From contig NZ_LBMJ01000001.1 in the NCBI RefSeq assembly GCF_001413925.1, positions 372,001 through 436,000 of the forward strand: DNA of 64,000 bases, in the 5' to 3' direction. The position numbers were made by a program, and so were the translations under genes. Below the pieces are notes generated by a model. It was not told where the DNA came from. It saw only the letters and a program-made list of their open reading frames with translations, and did not search any database. This document shows positions 17,608 through 27,096 of this stretch, one piece after another. How positions within the stretch are numbered: position 1 is the stretch's first letter; each line of letters starts with the position of its first letter. The stretch comes from Nonlabens sp. YIK11. Its GTDB lineage: Bacteria; Bacteroidota; Bacteroidia; Flavobacteriales; Flavobacteriaceae.

Positions 17608-19767
17608 ATGACAAAATTAGAATTACTCAAAAAACACTTTGGGTACGACAGCTTTAGACCTCTTCAAGAAAAGATCATCGACAACGTTCTTGACGGCAAT
17701 GACCTGATGGTGGTCATGCCTACGGGTGGCGGTAAGTCCATGTGTTTCCAGCTGCCTTCACTCATTCTACCCGGTATTACGCTGGTGATTTCACCACTTA
17801 TTGCATTAATGAAGGATCAGGTAGATGCGCTTAATGCAAATGGCATTGCGGCTGGATTTTTCAATAGTTCACAGGAGACAGCAGACCAAGATGAGGTCAT
17901 TAAAAAACTGCAAAGCAATCAGCTACAACTGCTATACGTGGCTCCAGAAAGTATCTCGCTGTTGCAAAATCATTTAAACGAAGTCAAAGTCTCACTTATC
18001 GCTGTGGATGAGGCACACTGTATCTCGACATGGGGACATGATTTTAGGCCTGCCTATACGCAACTTTCCTACCTTAAGAAATCCTTTCCAGAAGCCAGTC
18101 TCATTGCACTCACCGCAACCGCTGACCGTGCCACTCGAGCCGATATAAAAAGGCAACTGGCTATCGATAACGCAAGAGAGTTTGTCGCCTCGTTTGACAG
18201 GCCCAATATCATGCTGGAAGTGCGTCCCGGCAACAACCGCATGACGCAAATCTTTAGGTTTTTGAACCATCATAAGGAAAACTCTGGGATCATTTATTGT
18301 TTGAGCCGCAAGAGCTGCGAGAATATTGCAGCAAAGTTGAAGGGACAAGGATTCTCTGCCGCTGCCTACCATGCTGGATTGGAAAACCGCTTTCGCGAAA
18401 GCGTACAAGAACAATTCATAAAGGACGAGATCAAGATTGTGGTAGCGACGATCGCCTTTGGGATGGGAATCGATAAGTCCAATGTACGTTTTGTCATCCA
18501 TTACAACATGCCTAAAAACGTCGAAGGCTACTATCAAGAAATAGGACGCGCTGGTCGTGACGGTCTTGACTCGCAAGCTTTGCTGTTTCACAGCTATGCA
18601 GACGTGATCCAGCTGCGCAAGTTTGCAGAAGGTAGCGGGAATAGCGAGGTGCAGATCGCAAAACTGGAACGAATGAAACAATTTGCCGAGGCGCTCACCT
18701 GCCGCAGGCGCATGTTGTTGTCCTATTTCAATGAGTTTCTGGAACAAGATTGTGGCAACTGTGATGTGTGCCTCAACAAGCCAGACTTTATGGATGGTAC
18801 ACGACAGGCACAAATGGCTTTGAGTGCCGTGTATCGCATGGATCAAAGAGCTACTCTTAATTTGCTGGTAGATGTATTGCGAGGTGCCAATAATGCTGGA
18901 GTCATGGAAAGTGGCTTTGATAAAATCAAGACCTATGGTGCAGGAAAAGAAACCTCATGGAACGACTGGCAACAGTACATCATTCAATTGATCAATCAGG
19001 GATTACTGGAGATTGCGTTTCATGAAAACAACCATTTAAAACTTACTCCTGAATCTGAAAAGGTTTTGTTTGAGGACAAGCCCGTTAGACTAGCCGTAAT
19101 CCCTAAACCAGAGCAGCGTGCTGCCGCAGCGCAATTGCAAGAATTACCCGAAGAGGTTCACAAGGAGTTGTTCAAAGAATTAAAAGAATTGCGTTTAAGC
19201 CTTGCGAAGGAAGAAAATCTGGCGCCATACATGGTTTTTAGTGACGCAACCCTTAAGGATATGGCAGCCCGATTACCACTAGATGATAACGAGTTTGCAG
19301 ATATTACTGGAGTTGGTGTCCATAAACATGATAAATACGGTCAACAATTTTTAAAAGTGGTAGAACAACACAAAGAATCTAGACCATCCAGCTTTATCTA
19401 TCGTGCGGCAACTAAAAAGAAAAAGAAGAAACGCTCTAATATCAGCGGATTATCTGATACAGTGATGGAGAGCGTAGAAGCTTTCTGGGCTGGAAAATCC
19501 ATTGAAGAAATTGCAGAGGAACGTTCCCTAAAAGCAGATACCATTCTATCACATCTAGGTAAACGTTATGCTTCGCACCGTGATGTGGAAGTGGACCCAT
19601 TACTGGATGGTGTTGACCTAGAAAAGCTGGAAAACATGCTGCCCAACTTCAAAAAGGACCGTTCCATGAAACCGGTGTTTGACTATTTTGATGGTAAAAT
19701 AGGTTATGGAAAACTGCACCTGGGAATGGCCGTTGTTGAAACTAGAACCATGGAACCACAACGATGA
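17608..19767 (+). CDS. recQ: ATP-dependent DNA helicase RecQ
   Basis: A 3'-to-5' helicase for recombination and fork repair. The 719-residue protein has P-loop MPTGGGKSM (Lys43), DEAH box AVDEAHC (Asp134-His137), and LTATADRATR. It then shows helicase motif VI (QEIGRAGRDG), the zinc-binding RQC cysteines (CRRRMLLSYF ... DCGNCDVCL), an RQC winged helix, an HRDC domain near 505-580, and a basic KKKKKKRS linker leading to a C-terminal helix-turn-helix segment. The palindrome at 18388-18403 encodes RFRES at residues 261-265, between motifs IV and V on the helicase surface. The methyltransferase gene overlaps its stop by four bases. Confidence 0.97.
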   Translation: MTKLELLKKHFGYDSFRPLQEKIIDNVLDGNDLMVVMPTGGGKSMCFQLPSLILPGITLVISPLIALMKDQVDALNANGIAAGFFNSSQETADQDEVIKKLQSNQLQLLYVAPESISLLQNHLNEVKVSLIAVDEAHCISTWGHDFRPAYTQLSYLKKSFPEASLIALTATADRATRADIKRQLAIDNAREFVASFDRPNIMLEVRPGNNRMTQIFRFLNHHKENSGIIYCLSRKSCENIAAKLKGQGFSAAAYHAGLENRFRESVQEQFIKDEIKIVVATIAFGMGIDKSNVRFVIHYNMPKNVEGYYQEIGRAGRDGLDSQALLFHSYADVIQLRKFAEGSGNSEVQIAKLERMKQFAEALTCRRRMLLSYFNEFLEQDCGNCDVCLNKPDFMDGTRQAQMALSAVYRMDQRATLNLLVDVLRGANNAGVMESGFDKIKTYGAGKETSWNDWQQYIIQLINQGLLEIAFHENNHLKLTPESEKVLFEDKPVRLAVIPKPEQRAAAAQLQELPEEVHKELFKELKELRLSLAKEENLAPYMVFSDATLKDMAARLPLDDNEFADITGVGVHKHDKYGQQFLKVVEQHKESRPSSFIYRAATKKKKKKRSNISGLSDTVMESVEAFWAGKSIEEIAEERSLKADTILSHLGKRYASHRDVEVDPLLDGVDLEKLENMLPNFKKDRSMKPVFDYFDGKIGYGKLHLGMAVVETRTMEPQR
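18388..18403. repeat. Palindromic repeat copy 5 (perfect, in recQ)
   Basis: Perfect core, read as RFRES at residues 261-265 of RecQ, in the second RecA-like domain. This is an insertion or substitution inside a well-folded catalytic domain, which makes it a good test of how the repeat is accommodated. Confidence 0.95.
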
Positions 19768-20252
19768 TAGATCCATTAGAGAATAGCTTTTTTGGTATTG
19801 GGATAGAAAATGGAAAGACGCCAGAAAATCTAGGTGTACTGTGGCGCAGTGCTCAGAATTTTGGAGCGAGTTTTATTTTCACGATTGGGAATCGTTATGC
19901 AAAACAAGCCAGCGACACTCATAATGCGGTCAATGCCATTCCCTATTTTCACTACAAAACATTTGACGAGTTTTATAAGCACCTTCCTAAAGGTGCCATG
20001 CTCATAGGTGTTGAGCTGGCAGAACAAGCAACCCGATTGGAAGAATTTCACCATCCACGTAATGCGGTGTATTTGCTAGGTGCAGAAGATCACGGATTGA
20101 GCAAAAAAGCGGTTGAAAAGTCACACCATCTCATCAAGTTTGAGACGCCTAAAAGTCTCAATGTTTCTGTGGCTGGCAGCATCGTGATGTATGACCGAAG
20201 TGTCAAAGGAACAACCATTTACATCGATGGCACACCTAAATTACCATCATAA
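19764..20252 (+). CDS. SpoU/TrmH-family RNA 2'-O-methyltransferase
   Basis: The 162-residue protein is the minimal SPOUT methyltransferase. It has the N-terminal NLGVLWRSAQNFGA segment (motif 1, with the conserved Asn and Arg), YLLGAEDHGLS (motif 2) and LNVSVAGSIVMYD (motif 3, the SAM-binding knot). It is probably a tRNA or rRNA ribose methylase; the target cannot be fixed. The ATG overlaps the recQ stop by four bases (ATGA), indicating coupled translation. Confidence 0.9.
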   Translation: MIDPLENSFFGIGIENGKTPENLGVLWRSAQNFGASFIFTIGNRYAKQASDTHNAVNAIPYFHYKTFDEFYKHLPKGAMLIGVELAEQATRLEEFHHPRNAVYLLGAEDHGLSKKAVEKSHHLIKFETPKSLNVSVAGSIVMYDRSVKGTTIYIDGTPKLPS

Positions 20253-20298
20253 AAGCCCATCAATACTGGAAAAAGTAAATAATTTAAGTTATTAACAA

Positions 20299-20326
20299 TT
20301 TGGTTCAAAGAATCTTATTATGTTTG
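20299..20326 (+). promoter_or_regulatory. Possible promoter of the cold-shock gene
   Basis: TTTG (20299-20302) and TATGTTTG (20319-20326) match both elements of the Bacteroidota promoter, but the spacer is 16 nt rather than 19. Transcription would start near 20333, giving a leader of about 20 nt. Confidence 0.5.
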
Positions 20327-20352
20327 TGGCTTAATTATTACAATTTTTTATA

Positions 20353-20547
20353 ATGAAACAAGGTACCGTAAAATTTTTCAATGAGTCAAAAGGCTTCGGC
20401 TTTATCGTTGAAGATGGAACAAATCAAGACTGCTTCGTGCACGTAACTGGACTAATCGATGAGGTTAGAGAAGGTGACAAAGTGGAATACGAAGAAAAAG
20501 AAGGAAAAAAAGGGATGAATGCTGTTAACGTTAGAGTTATCCAGTAA
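20353..20547 (+). CDS. Cold-shock domain protein
   Basis: The 64-residue protein is a single CSD beta-barrel with the RNA-binding motifs KGFGFI (RNP1) and DCFVHVTGL (RNP2-like). It binds single-stranded RNA or DNA and acts as an RNA chaperone. It is monocistronic: it has its own possible promoter, and a strong terminator follows its stop by about 25 bp. Confidence 0.96.
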   Translation: MKQGTVKFFNESKGFGFIVEDGTNQDCFVHVTGLIDEVREGDKVEYEEKEGKKGMNAVNVRVIQ

Positions 20548-20572
20548 TACATATTTATATTTCTTACATCTA

Positions 20573-20602
20573 AAAGCCCGTTCGTTGAACGGGCTTTTTT
20601 TA
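20573..20602 (+). terminator. Rho-independent terminator of the cold-shock gene
   Basis: An 11-bp stem AAAGCCCGTTC/GAACGGGCTTT with a 3-nt loop runs into a seven-base T run. It lies between convergent genes and has only a short A/T run on the other side, so it mainly serves the plus strand. Confidence 0.93.
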
Positions 20603-20626
20603 TGCTTTGATGTTGTGTTTCAAACA

Positions 20627-20815
20627 CTAATGGCAACCACAGTCACCATCGCCGCAATTATTGGAATTATAACGTGACGGGAATAATTTTTTTCTAAACA
20701 GCCATACCACGGCTGCAATCAATAGCAAAATAACGATACCGTACTGCAGATAGATTTGTAATTCGCTTTCGCGAAAGCGAACTAAAAACAAGAAATGTTG
20801 CAACAAGACGTTCAT
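20627..20815 (-). CDS. FeoB-associated Cys-rich small membrane protein
   Basis: The 62-residue product has one transmembrane helix (about residues 24-40), a basic stretch RKK and a Cys-rich tail (Cys54, Cys59, Cys61, ending CGCH). This is the layout of FeoB-associated Cys-rich membrane proteins, which probably help FeoB-dependent ferrous iron uptake. The ATG at 20815 overlaps the TAA of feoB by one base, which decides the start against a longer reading frame from 20893 that lies inside feoB. The palindromic repeat (20764-20779) encodes RFRES at residues 13-17 and so supplies part of the N-terminal extension before the helix. Confidence 0.85.
   Translation of the reverse strand: MNVLLQHFLFLVRFRESELQIYLQYGIVILLLIAAVVWLFRKKLFPSRYNSNNCGDGDCGCH
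20764..20779. repeat. Palindromic repeat copy 6 (perfect, in the FeoB-associated gene)
   Basis: Perfect core flanked by TT and AACT; read as RFRES in the N-terminal tail of the small membrane protein. Confidence 0.95.
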
Positions 20816-22926
20816 TACTGCAGGATTTGAAAGGCACCCAACGCCGCAAAATAGGCGATCAAGGTCATTGCCGTGAATTGAACAGCAGGCCATTTCCAGC
20901 CATTAGTTTCCCGTTTAACAATCGCCAGCGTACTCATGCACTGCATGGCAAAGGCATAGAATAACAGCAGGGAAATACCGCTGGCAAAAGTGAACAATGG
21001 ACCACCTAGAATGGGGTTGGTCTCTGCCTGCATTCGGTTTTTAATGGTTTCTTCTTCGCTACTTTCCACACTGTAAATAGTCGCCAGTGTTCCCACAAAG
21101 ACTTCACGCGCGGCAAAGGAACTCACTATCGCAATGCCAATTTTCCAGTCATAACCTAGCGGTCTTACGGCTGGCTCGATCGCTTTACCTATATAACCTA
21201 TAAAACTGTGTTCCAGTTCGTGAGATGCAATTTTTTGATCCAGTTCAGTTTGAGATAAATTCTGACTTGCATATTGCTGGGTGACGATTTCTTCGGCATT
21301 TGTGAATTGCTCTCCAAAACCATAACTGGCAAGTACCCACAAAACAATGCTGATGGCCATGATGATCTTACCAGCACCTAAAACAAAACTTTTCGTTTTC
21401 TCGATAACAGTGATCAATACATTTTTGCCCATAGGTAATTTGTAGGCCGGCATTTCCATAACAAAGAAGGTCTTTCTCTTAATGGGAAGTACTTTATTCA
21501 ATACCCAAGCTGAAAAAATAGCCGCACCAAATCCCAATAAATACAAAAGCATCAACGTCAAACCTTGTAGATTGAAAATCCACCACAAATCCTGATCTGG
21601 AATCACGAGCGCGATGATGATTAAATATACCGGTAATCTTGCGCTACAGGTTGTAAATGGCACCACCAGAATGGTGATCAATCGTTCTTTCCAGTCCTCG
21701 ATATTACGGGTGGCCATAACGGCTGGTATGGCACAAGCAGTTCCTGAAACCAACGGTACAACGCTCTTACCACTCAATCCAAATTTTTTCATGATGTGGT
21801 CCATCAGGAACACCACACGACTCATATAACCGCTTTCTTCCAACAGCGAAATAAAGAAGAATAGAAAAGCAATTTGTGGAATAAAAATCACGATACCACC
21901 CAATCCTGGAATGATACCTTCGGCAATGAGGCTGGTTAGTGGTCCTGCAGGCAAACTTGATGCTGTAATGGCACTGAAGGATGCAAATAATTGATCGATC
22001 CAATCCATTGGGTAGGAAGACCAATCATAAATCGCTTGAAAAATAACCAGCAAGATCAAGAAGAAAATGAGGTAACCCCAAACCTTGTGCAATAGCACAC
22101 GATCCAACTTACTGCGTAAATCCTTAGCATGCATTTGATCTACAGTAAGCACTTTTTTGAGCAACCCATTGATAAACTGATAACGTACTACGGTTTCTTT
22201 GTGCTGTAACCGTTTTAAATCTTCTTCTGATTTTATATTGAATGAACCTGATTTGAGTTGATCAAAGTCACGATTACGATCTACTTTTCCAAAATTCACA
22301 TCTTGTGTAATCACCAGCCACAATTTGTAAACTAGCTGTTGCGGATAAGCTTTTCTTAGACGCTCAAAATATTCAGGATCTATAACGCTTGCATTGACAC
22401 AAGGATCTGTTTTGAGCGTTTTATATTGTGTGATGGCATCTTTTAGGTCGTCGATACCTCGGTTCTTACGAGCACTTATCAATACCACTTTTGTATTGAG
22501 CTCAATTTCCATCTGTTCTATGTCCAAGGTAATGGCTTTGCGCTCCATGCGGTCTGCCATATTGATCACAAGAATGGTAGGAATCTCAAGATCCTTAATT
22601 TGGGTAAAGAGAAGAAGGTTGCGCTTAATGTTTTCAATGTCACTCACCACTACTGCAACATCAGGGAAGTCTCGCGAGTTCCTATTGAGTAATGTTTCCA
22701 CAACCACACTTTCATCCAGTGATGATGTGTTCAAACTATAAGTTCCTGGAAGGTCAAGGATATGCGCTTTAAGTCCGCGATCCAGTTTACAGATACCTTC
22801 TTTTTTCTCAACCGTGATTCCAGGATAGTTTCCTACTTTCTGATTAAGTCCTGTTAACCTATTAAATAAGGAAGTTTTACCCGTATTTGGGTTACCTATA
22901 AGTGCAACGTTTATAGATCTAGACAT
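20815..22926 (-). CDS. feoB: Ferrous iron transporter FeoB
   Basis: GTPase-coupled inner-membrane Fe(II) permease. The 703-residue protein has an N-terminal G domain (G1 GNPNTGKTSL, G3 DLPGTYSL, G4 NMAD), a helical linker, and a large C-terminal membrane domain with Gate motifs including VPLVSGTACAIPAV and TTCSARLPVYLI. I place the start at the ATG at 22926, which overlaps feoA by eight bases; an in-frame ATG at 22938 would add four residues. It forms the operon feoA-feoB-small Cys-rich protein. Regulation by iron is expected, but no Fur-like box was recognised. Confidence 0.96.
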   Translation of the reverse strand: MSRSINVALIGNPNTGKTSLFNRLTGLNQKVGNYPGITVEKKEGICKLDRGLKAHILDLPGTYSLNTSSLDESVVVETLLNRNSRDFPDVAVVVSDIENIKRNLLLFTQIKDLEIPTILVINMADRMERKAITLDIEQMEIELNTKVVLISARKNRGIDDLKDAITQYKTLKTDPCVNASVIDPEYFERLRKAYPQQLVYKLWLVITQDVNFGKVDRNRDFDQLKSGSFNIKSEEDLKRLQHKETVVRYQFINGLLKKVLTVDQMHAKDLRSKLDRVLLHKVWGYLIFFLILLVIFQAIYDWSSYPMDWIDQLFASFSAITASSLPAGPLTSLIAEGIIPGLGGIVIFIPQIAFLFFFISLLEESGYMSRVVFLMDHIMKKFGLSGKSVVPLVSGTACAIPAVMATRNIEDWKERLITILVVPFTTCSARLPVYLIIIALVIPDQDLWWIFNLQGLTLMLLYLLGFGAAIFSAWVLNKVLPIKRKTFFVMEMPAYKLPMGKNVLITVIEKTKSFVLGAGKIIMAISIVLWVLASYGFGEQFTNAEEIVTQQYASQNLSQTELDQKIASHELEHSFIGYIGKAIEPAVRPLGYDWKIGIAIVSSFAAREVFVGTLATIYSVESSEEETIKNRMQAETNPILGGPLFTFASGISLLLFYAFAMQCMSTLAIVKRETNGWKWPAVQFTAMTLIAYFAALGAFQILQ

Positions 22927-23149
22927 AGGGATCAACATTTATCTTTGCCGCAGTTTCCCGTCGAATGGCTAGATGCGTACCGTTGATATTCAAATAAATC
23001 GGATCCTGAAAAGGTGCACTTTGCATCATCGTCACTAGATTGCCAGGCAGACAACCCATTTCCAGTAATTTTAAGGGAACGTCGGTCTCCTTAAAATTTT
23101 TAATGACCGCGATCTCGCCGCGCTTTAGATGTGCAATGGTCTTTTCCAA
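22919..23149 (-). CDS. feoA: FeoA-type protein of the ferrous iron transport system
   Basis: The 76-residue SH3-like FeoA protein has the expected start with LKRGEIAVIKNF, LLEMGCLPGNLVTMMQSAPF and the final NGTHLAIRRETAAKI strand. It is a cytosolic accessory of FeoB. It is the first gene of the feo operon and overlaps feoB by eight bases. The short upstream region toward the GH3 gene is AT-rich but shows no clear operator. Confidence 0.93.
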   Translation of the reverse strand: MEKTIAHLKRGEIAVIKNFKETDVPLKLLEMGCLPGNLVTMMQSAPFQDPIYLNINGTHLAIRRETAAKINVDPYV

Positions 23150-23240
23150 ACCTTATTTAGAATTATTTTGAATAAGCAAAAGTACTACGCAATCAAGGAA
23201 TAGGAAAATATTAACCGCTAAATCTTAAGGATTCAAAGTG

Positions 23241-24761
23241 TTAAACGTGGGCTTGCATTTCCAGCAACTCGTCTAGATAAACTCTGGTATTAGAAAGTCT
23301 TGGAATTTTATGCTGCCCACCTAATTTATTTTTGGACTTGAGCCAATTATAAAACAAGTCTGGTTGTGCAAAATGGATGGTAGGTTCCCGCAAGGTGGTG
23401 TTTAAGTAGCGCTTTGCGGCATAGTCGCTGTTGACCTCCTGCAAATGTTGATCCAGTAGCTCCTTAAAAGCCTCTTTATTTTCTGGAAGCTGGTCAAATT
23501 CTATAAGCCATTCATGGGCACCTTTCTCTTTGTCTTTCATAAAGATCGGCGCTACCGTGTAGTCTTTTATGACACAAGGAATTTTTTGAAGGGTTTTTTT
23601 GAGTGCTTGTTCTGCGTTTTCAATGATCAACTCTTCGCCAAAAACATTGATGTGATGCTTAGTTCTACCGGTCACTTTTATTCGGTATGGCGAGGTGCTG
23701 GTAAACCTCACAGTGTCACCTATTTTGTGACGCCACAACCCAGCGTTAGTGGTTATGATGATGGCATAATTCTCACCTATCTCGACTTGCTCCAATGGAA
23801 TGGCTACCTCATCAGGTGTTCCATAGGTTTTCATGGGAATGAACTCATAGAAGATGCCGTAATCCAGCATGAGCAGTAATTCCTTACTATCGTTTTGATC
23901 CTGTATGGCAAAAAACCCTTCGCTAGCGTTATAAGTCTCATAGTACTTGATATCACTACTGGGTAGTAATTTCTTAAAAGGTTCCTGATAAGGCTCAAAG
24001 CTTACGCCACCATGAAAGAACACTTCCATATGCGGCCATACTTGTAGGATATGATCTTTTCCTGTGGTCTCCAATACTTTATTGAGCAGCACCATCATCC
24101 ATGAAGGTACACCGGCAAGACTCGTGACATCTTCCTTAATCGTTTCTGCAACGATGGCTGGCATTTTGGTTTCCCAATCGGCCATTAAGGCGACCTCATT
24201 AGTAGGCGTAGAACTATAGTCTGCCCAAAACGGCATGTTGTCTATCAAAATGGAACTCAAATCTCCAGCTGATGTACCAGAGCTTTTATCCAAGGTCTTG
24301 CTGCCGCCTAATCGTAAACCACGACCCGTAAACAATCTGGATTCTGGATTGTTGTTAAGGTACATGCACAACAGGTCCTTAGCTGCTGCATAATGGCAGT
24401 CCTGTAATGACTGCTGGCTTACCGGTATGAATTTGCTGCGAGAGCTGGTTGTACCGCTGGACATCGCAAAAAATTTAATCTCTTCTGGCCAGAATATATT
24501 GTTGACGCCACGACGGGTACGTTCCAGATCTTCTTGTACATCGCTATAATTTGAAATAGGCACTTGATCCCTAAATCGTTCATAGCTGGTAATGGATTGA
24601 AAGCCGTATTTTTTCCCAACCTCGGTATTCTTAGCCTGCTGCACCAGCTCCAGCAATAAGTTGTTTTGCAGTTCTTGTGGGTGTTTCATAAACAACTCCA
24701 TGTCGTGAATTCTCTTTTTCAAGAACCAGGAAACTACAGAATTGACTAAAGGTATGGCCAC
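23241..24761 (-). CDS. GH3-family acyl-adenylate enzyme
   Basis: The 506-residue protein belongs to the GH3 family, which adenylates carboxylic acids and, in plants, conjugates them to amino acids. The ATP-binding motif AMSSGTTSSRSKFIPVS (residues 99-115), the YETYNASEGFFAIQD segment and the GLWRHKIGDTVRFTS motif are present. The bacterial substrate is unknown. It is divergent from the DUF2797 gene (64 bp apart) and so may share a control region. Confidence 0.88.
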   Translation of the reverse strand: MAIPLVNSVVSWFLKKRIHDMELFMKHPQELQNNLLLELVQQAKNTEVGKKYGFQSITSYERFRDQVPISNYSDVQEDLERTRRGVNNIFWPEEIKFFAMSSGTTSSRSKFIPVSQQSLQDCHYAAAKDLLCMYLNNNPESRLFTGRGLRLGGSKTLDKSSGTSAGDLSSILIDNMPFWADYSSTPTNEVALMADWETKMPAIVAETIKEDVTSLAGVPSWMMVLLNKVLETTGKDHILQVWPHMEVFFHGGVSFEPYQEPFKKLLPSSDIKYYETYNASEGFFAIQDQNDSKELLLMLDYGIFYEFIPMKTYGTPDEVAIPLEQVEIGENYAIIITTNAGLWRHKIGDTVRFTSTSPYRIKVTGRTKHHINVFGEELIIENAEQALKKTLQKIPCVIKDYTVAPIFMKDKEKGAHEWLIEFDQLPENKEAFKELLDQHLQEVNSDYAAKRYLNTTLREPTIHFAQPDLFYNWLKSKNKLGGQHKIPRLSNTRVYLDELLEMQAHV

Positions 24762-24825
24762 GCTCTACTGGGTTTAGGGTATTTTTGGGGCAATATAATT
24801 CAATTTCTTTCAACCTATACCCAAA

Positions 24826-25620
24826 ATGATTGTAAGCGGCACCATTCGTAAAATGCAAACAGAACTTCAGGAAACCGTTCAATACTATATGGTTTTTAGA
24901 GATGAGTTTGTGCATGCCAACCAGTTACTCGACCATCATATCACGATCAAGCACGTGGCAAATGAGTGCCTCAATTGCGGGCTGGACAAGAAAATATGGC
25001 GTCAGGGATTTTGTTACGACTGTTTTTCCAGCATACCTCAAGCGGGTGATTGGATCATGAAACCAGAACTGAGCCGCGCCCATCTGGATGAGGAAGATCG
25101 CGATCTGGAATATGAAAAGAAAGTACAACTCAAGCCTCACATCGTTTATTTGGCAAACTCCAGCAACATCAAGGTAGGCGTCACTCGTCAGACCCAAATT
25201 CCTACTAGATGGATCGATCAAGGTGCCCACGAGGCCGTTGCGATTCTCGAGGCACCCAATCGTTACCTCGCCGGAATCACAGAGGTAGCTTTAAAAGAAA
25301 AAGTTGCCGACAAGACCAATTGGAGAAAAATGCTCACCAATGATATTGAAGATGTTGATTTGTTACGCTTTCGCGAAAGCGTGCTCGACCTCATCCCAGA
25401 AGAAGCCCGAGAGTTTGTTCTACCCGTAAAGGAAGAAACGCATATTCATTTTCCCGTGCTGCAATACCCCAAAAAAGTAACCAGCGTCAATCTTTCAAAA
25501 ACACCTGAACATTCTGGAAAGTTGATAGGTATCAAAGGCCAATATTTCATTTTTGAAAATGGCAAAGTCATGAATATCCGCAGCCATGAAGGCTTTGTGG
25601 TGGATTTGAAGGTGGACTAA
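24826..25620 (+). CDS. DUF2797 family protein
   Basis: The 264-residue protein matches DUF2797. It has a zinc-binding pair of CxxC motifs (Cys48/51 and Cys63/66), the YLANSSNIKVGVTRQTQIPTR segment and a WIDQGA stretch, a pattern that resembles a GIY-YIG nuclease fold, though I cannot confirm catalytic residues. Function is unknown. A TATTTTTG box at 24780-24787 may be its -7 element. The palindromic repeat at 25366-25381 encodes RFRES at residues 181-185, in a charged loop. Confidence 0.85.
   Translation: MIVSGTIRKMQTELQETVQYYMVFRDEFVHANQLLDHHITIKHVANECLNCGLDKKIWRQGFCYDCFSSIPQAGDWIMKPELSRAHLDEEDRDLEYEKKVQLKPHIVYLANSSNIKVGVTRQTQIPTRWIDQGAHEAVAILEAPNRYLAGITEVALKEKVADKTNWRKMLTNDIEDVDLLRFRESVLDLIPEEAREFVLPVKEETHIHFPVLQYPKKVTSVNLSKTPEHSGKLIGIKGQYFIFENGKVMNIRSHEGFVVDLKVD
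25366..25381. repeat. Palindromic repeat copy 7 (perfect, in the DUF2797 gene)
   Basis: Perfect core read as RFRES within a LLRFRESVLD segment. Confidence 0.95.
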
Positions 25621-25647
25621 ATGGCAAATTTATAGCCTTGTCTAAAG

Positions 25648-26232
25648 TTATAAGTCAAAATTATATCCAAGGCTTAACTGGATAACTGTATTAGTCGCTT
25701 GCAGATCAACATCCCTAAATGGATCCCGTTGTTCGAACTGGACATCAATCAACTCGTTGAATCCTTGATATAGGTTGAGCTCAATAAAAAAGTCTTTAAT
25801 GTCGAAACCAACTCCTAAATTAAGACCGTAATCTACAGTCTTTAAATCTCCATAATCGCGGTCTCTTTTATCTGTGTCTATCAAGTAACCTATTTGCGGT
25901 CCAGCGAGAATATATGGCTGATTAAAGAACTTAAAATTCAATGGGGCATTGATGTAAGAGGTAGAATATTGAATACCTCTAACGTCGTCTTCACGATCAC
26001 CTTGTTGAGAATAAACCAATTTAGGTGCGAATGATATTTTATCTGTAACAACAGTTTCATAATTCACCCCAGCGTGGAAAACGAAAGAATCACTAGTGGT
26101 TATACCTATGGTTTCTAAAATGCCATCTGATAATGATACGGCACTGGCACCTGCAAATATTCCAATTTTATCTTGGGAAAAAGATAGAAACGGTAATAGG
26201 GCAAGGAATACAGCTATTGTGAAGGGTCTCAT
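25648..26232 (-). CDS. Outer-membrane beta-barrel protein
   Basis: The 194-residue protein has a signal peptide (about 1-20, ending SFSQ). It then shows alternating strands typical of a small outer-membrane barrel: KISFAPKLVYSQQGDRED, YILAGPQIGYLID, NLGVGFDIKDFFIELNLYQGF and a C-terminal LSLGYNFDL ending in an aromatic strand. Size and pattern suit the OmpX/PorT-like porin family of Bacteroidota. The role is unknown; no partner gene is obvious. It is 21 bp from the lipoprotein gene on the same strand, so they may be co-transcribed. Confidence 0.82.
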   Translation of the reverse strand: MRPFTIAVFLALLPFLSFSQDKIGIFAGASAVSLSDGILETIGITTSDSFVFHAGVNYETVVTDKISFAPKLVYSQQGDREDDVRGIQYSTSYINAPLNFKFFNQPYILAGPQIGYLIDTDKRDRDYGDLKTVDYGLNLGVGFDIKDFFIELNLYQGFNELIDVQFEQRDPFRDVDLQATNTVIQLSLGYNFDL

Positions 26233-26253
26233 GGGTTTTTCAATTGTATCCTG

Positions 26254-27012
26254 TTAGTAATACTCATATGTAATTGTTTCAGTGCCGTTGCTACTGGATA
26301 CTGGATAATCGTCACTGTCATAAGTGTATGTAAAATTAATAGTGGAGATCGTTGAATTATCTGACAGATCTGTCAAGGTTTGTGAAATGACATTGTTCTG
26401 AAAAGAATAGAAATCATCGATCAAGACAATACGGGATGTCACGTTATTAAAAGGATTGTTCTGGTTATCATAGGTTAAGGATAGTTCTTCTTCTGCGCTA
26501 GAATTACCTGTGTAGTTGATGATCAAGGCGCTCACATTACCGTTGGAATCGTATTGAAATGTGGATTTCTCTGAAAAGTTCGTTTGGTTTACTGCAAAAT
26601 ACCGTATCTCACTGACCAATGCATTTGAAAATTCGTATTCATACTTTTCATCCAATGTGTTCTCGTTAAAGTAATCTTCTCGTCCTACTAATTGGCCATT
26701 ATCATAAATGTATTGTTCAATGTTTCCATCGGGTATAGCATTTAAATCTTGAAATTCGGCTCTATCAATGTTGCCGTTCTCATAATAGAATTGTTTTATA
26801 AAGTCGTCGCCGGTTCCCTGACTTTGAATTTTGTCGATACTATTATTTTCATTGTAAAAAAAGTTCAAGGAAGACGAGCCATTACTGTCAGAAATCGTCA
26901 ACTTCTTTAGCAATTTCTCTGATTGGACCGTAATCTCGCCGCCATCATCAGGTGTACAGGATGAAATGATGATACAGGTTATAAAAAGTATGCTTAAATG
27001 TAGGTTTCTCAT
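26254..27012 (-). CDS. Lipoprotein with YD/RHS-like repeat strands
   Basis: The 252-residue lipoprotein has lipobox IISSC (Cys19) after a hydrophobic signal. The mature part repeats short beta motifs such as YDNGQLVGRE, YDSNGNVSAL, YDNQNNPF and TYTYDSDDYPV, which resemble RHS/YD-type repeat strands and occur in many Bacteroidota surface lipoproteins. Function is unknown. It may be the first gene of a pair with the beta-barrel gene. Confidence 0.75.
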   Translation of the reverse strand: MRNLHLSILFITCIIISSCTPDDGGEITVQSEKLLKKLTISDSNGSSSLNFFYNENNSIDKIQSQGTGDDFIKQFYYENGNIDRAEFQDLNAIPDGNIEQYIYDNGQLVGREDYFNENTLDEKYEYEFSNALVSEIRYFAVNQTNFSEKSTFQYDSNGNVSALIINYTGNSSAEEELSLTYDNQNNPFNNVTSRIVLIDDFYSFQNNVISQTLTDLSDNSTISTINFTYTYDSDDYPVSSSNGTETITYEYY

Positions 27013-27096
27013 AATAGATTATTCTGCTAAACTTTTCCAGTAAGGTTGCAAAATAACCACCAATGATTAGAAACTAACAAGAATGGCCTTGGAATA

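Noticed and set aside
17992-18846. A 284-codon frame on the minus strand inside recQ
   Set aside because: It is antisense to conserved helicase motifs, has no recognisable domain and is explained as a shadow of recQ.
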